This document shows, piece by piece, positions 24,682 through 25,978 of a DNA stretch of 25,978 bases. Both the position numbers and the translations under genes were made by a program. Source of the DNA: Clostridia bacterium (lineage in GTDB: Bacteria; Bacillota; Clostridia; DUPQ01); contig JAUVJE010000007.1 of NCBI GenBank assembly GCA_030592355.1, forward strand, positions 1-25,978, written 5' to 3'. Positions within the stretch are counted from its first letter, which is position 1, and each line of letters starts with the position of its first letter. The notes below the pieces were generated by a model. The model saw nothing but the letters and a program-made list of their open reading frames with translations. It did no database searches and was not told the origin of the DNA.

Positions 24682-25722
24682 TTACCGGAGTTCGTTTAAT
24701 GTTTTAATCATAGTCAGGTAATTCTCAATAGGTACATAATCCGGTATTGAATTACCTGAACCAAGCGCAACGCCTTTATAATTTTTCGATAGATTATATA
24801 TATCTGTTACATACTCGCGGATTTCAAGCTCAGAATATCTACAGAGGATATCTGCATCAATACCACCGAAGTTACCTATTTTGTCACCATACTTCTCGTA
24901 CCATACGCTCATTTGTGCAATTTCATCTTCGTTTGAATGCTTTGCGTCGATGCCTGCATCAAGGAGATTGTCCATTATGTTAAAAATATTACCGCAGGAG
25001 TGCAACAGGAAAGGTTTGTTATTAGAATGAATAAGATTGATGATTTGTCTATATTTGGGGATTATGAAACTTACTATATCATCTGGTGGTAATAGGGTAT
25101 TTGTCTTAAAACCAAGATCATCACCCATCCTCATGACACAGAATACATCTGAGTATTTATTAAGGAATTCTTCCCATATTTCAAAAAGGACGTCTCCAAC
25201 TTTAGAGAACAGCGCTTTATAAAGGTTTTCGTCATCGACTTTTATATAACAAAGATTCATATATCCGACAATATCCTGAACACATTCGAAAATACCATTT
25301 CCAATACCACCGATTGCCTTCATGCCTGGGGACAGGTTTCGGGATAAAGCATCGAAATATCGTGTGTTCCTATCAAAGTAGATATTTTTCAGGTCATCCC
25401 ATGGGTATTTTTCATAATCATCATATGATTTAATGCAGCCTTCAGCATGCCCGTATAAAGCGCCGTTTCCCGGCATAATCCCTGATAGTATACGTTCGAA
25501 GCTAACAGTGTCGTATCCCATTTCTTTATAGAATTTACAGTAGGTGCAAAAATACTCATCCAACTCATTGTCAGAATATGCCTCTACATTAGTCAGCTGC
25601 TTTCCCATAATCTGCGAGATTATTTCATCAGCTATCTGATGTTCATATAAGGGAATTCTATAAGGCTTTAAATTTTTAGCCGCCATCACTATATTATTAA
25701 AATCAGGAAAAAAATCTTTCAT
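24682..25722 (-). CDS. uroporphyrinogen decarboxylase (URO-D)-fold protein, second paralogue
   Basis: 346 aa, cytosolic. SD GGAGGG lies 4-5 nt before the ATG. The methyltransferase-like H-x-C-G is at H241-C243 in LLHSCGNIFNIMDNLLDAGI. Near the C-terminus it has LGSGNSIPDYVPIENYL (320-336), where MtaA-type corrinoid methyltransferases have a cysteine (GC-IP like); here it is N324. The function may thus be non-zinc or altered, and the substrate is unknown. It is only distantly similar to the UroD-like protein at 6923-7954. It converges with addA. A repeat variant (25329) lies in it, antisense, read as RNLSPG (128-133). UroD-fold proteins of this kind are frequent in anaerobes near carbohydrate or corrinoid genes; no corrinoid protein is seen here. 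Confidence 0.8.
   Translation of the reverse strand: MKDFFPDFNNIVMAAKNLKPYRIPLYEHQIADEIISQIMGKQLTNVEAYSDNELDEYFCTYCKFYKEMGYDTVSFERILSGIMPGNGALYGHAEGCIKSYDDYEKYPWDDLKNIYFDRNTRYFDALSRNLSPGMKAIGGIGNGIFECVQDIVGYMNLCYIKVDDENLYKALFSKVGDVLFEIWEEFLNKYSDVFCVMRMGDDLGFKTNTLLPPDDIVSFIIPKYRQIINLIHSNNKPFLLHSCGNIFNIMDNLLDAGIDAKHSNEDEIAQMSVWYEKYGDKIGNFGGIDADILCRYSELEIREYVTDIYNLSKNYKGVALGSGNSIPDYVPIENYLTMIKTLNELR
25329..25340 (+). repeat. dispersed repeat, variant GGGACAGGTTTC
   Basis: Antisense within the second UroD-like gene. Nine leading bases match exactly. Confidence 0.5.
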
Positions 25723-25743
25723 TGGCCCTCCAAAAAAATTATA

Positions 25744-25755
25744 GGGACAGGTCTG
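25744..25755 (+). repeat. dispersed repeat GGGACAGGTCTG, exact 12-mer
   Basis: Intergenic copy in the divergent gap, preceded by ATA, 135 nt upstream of the RAYT-like start codon. Confidence 0.85.
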
Positions 25756-25832
25756 TATTATTTCTATTTTAATATTTAAAACTACAAATAGTCAATATAC
25801 AAAAGAACTGGATTGGCCCATGATGGTAATTA

Positions 25833-25861
25833 TTGACAAAAACAGTTATAAATGGTAAATT
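25833..25861 (+). promoter_or_regulatory. promoter of the RAYT-like gene
   Basis: Consensus TTGACA at 25833-25838 and TAAATT at 25856-25861, 17 nt apart. The SD AAGGAGG at 25866-25872 sits 6 nt before the ATG. The signals are strong for a transposase-type gene; the -10 box lies very close to the SD, so the leader would be short. Confidence 0.65.
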
Positions 25862-25878
25862 ATGTAAGGAGGAACGAC

Positions 25879-25978
25879 ATGAGAAAAGCCCGGGATAAAT
25901 CAAAAAAGTATAAATATCACATAAGGGTTAGGGGGCTGGATGAGATCCTTCTTTTTCGGGATGATCAGGACAAAGAAA
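25879..25978 (+). CDS. IS200-like / REP-associated tyrosine transposase (RAYT), N-terminal fragment cut by the window edge
   Basis: Only the first 33 codons are inside the window. They include ARDKSKKYKYHIRVRG and ILLFRDDQDKE, matching the start of Y1_Tnp/TnpA_REP proteins (pattern: AR-x-KS, YHI-x-x-RG, then a D/E-rich DD-x-DKE segment). These are HUH-superfamily single-strand nucleases that are not moved as ordinary IS elements but are associated with dispersed REP repeats. The catalytic HUH pair and tyrosine lie beyond the edge and are not seen. The dense GGGACAGGTCTG repeats in this window are candidate substrates. Confidence is limited by the short sequence. Confidence 0.65.
   Translation, partial: MRKARDKSKKYKYHIRVRGLDEILLFRDDQDKE

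Noticed and set aside
1..25978. CRISPR array, tRNA, rRNA, prophage or complete IS element
   Set aside because: The repeats are isolated and unevenly spaced with no spacer array, and no structural RNA, integrase, phage or intact transposase gene is recognisable.

Overview
The window reads as chromosomal DNA of a low-GC, Gram-positive anaerobe of the Clostridia. The evidence is the long single-chain clostridial-type PurL, AddAB instead of RecBCD, a DUF4364 regulator, the rplU-rpmA-obgE-yhbY ribosome cluster, the mltG-trmR-trhP order also known from Bacillus, and sigma-A type promoters with strong Shine-Dalgarno sites. Nearly all genes lie on the + strand. I see no rRNA, tRNA, CRISPR array or prophage.

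Layout: (1) 1-2187, htpG (Hsp90) with its own promoter and terminator. (2) 2317-6757, purL followed by a PHP-domain phosphoesterase. (3) 6849-12477, a promoter and then a tight run: UroD/methyltransferase-like protein, mltG, trmR, trhP, proC, rnhA. trmR and trhP act in one tRNA wobble-uridine pathway. (4) 12566-14982, promoter and structured leader, rplU, rpmA, terminator, obgE, yhbY (ribosome proteins and assembly). (5) 14992-15522, a convergent DUF4364 gene, divergent from (6) a DUF4838 putative glycosidase-like gene at 15641-17737. (7) 17805-24636, addB-addA (helicase-nuclease for double-strand break repair). (8) 24682-25722, a second UroD-like gene on the - strand. (9) 25879 to the edge, the first 33 codons of what looks like an IS200-like/REP-associated tyrosine transposase (RAYT), with a near-ideal promoter and RBS.

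The main non-gene signal is a short dispersed sequence, GGGACAGGTCTG. By eye I count 16 exact copies of its first ten bases (13 on +, 3 on -), plus at least five near copies. Uniform chance would give about 0.05 copies in both strands of a window this size. Copies lie in intergenic gaps and inside conserved genes (purL, trhP, obgE, the DUF4838 gene, weaker ones in addA and the second UroD gene). Inside genes they are read in several frames, and one forms the whole spacer and ribosome binding site between trmR and trhP. The repeat and the RAYT-like gene at the right edge may form one system, a REP-like family and its transposase. A DNA-uptake or Chi-like signal is an alternative that the window alone cannot exclude.

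Other points worth attention: L27 lacks the N-terminal extension usual in Firmicutes and no prp gene separates rplU from rpmA; addB appears to have a leaderless transcript and a degenerate Walker A motif; and both UroD-like proteins keep an H-x-C-G motif but lack the distal cysteine of corrinoid methyltransferases. Counts, spacings and residue numbers were made by hand from the sequence; family assignments rest on recognised motifs, not on database searches.
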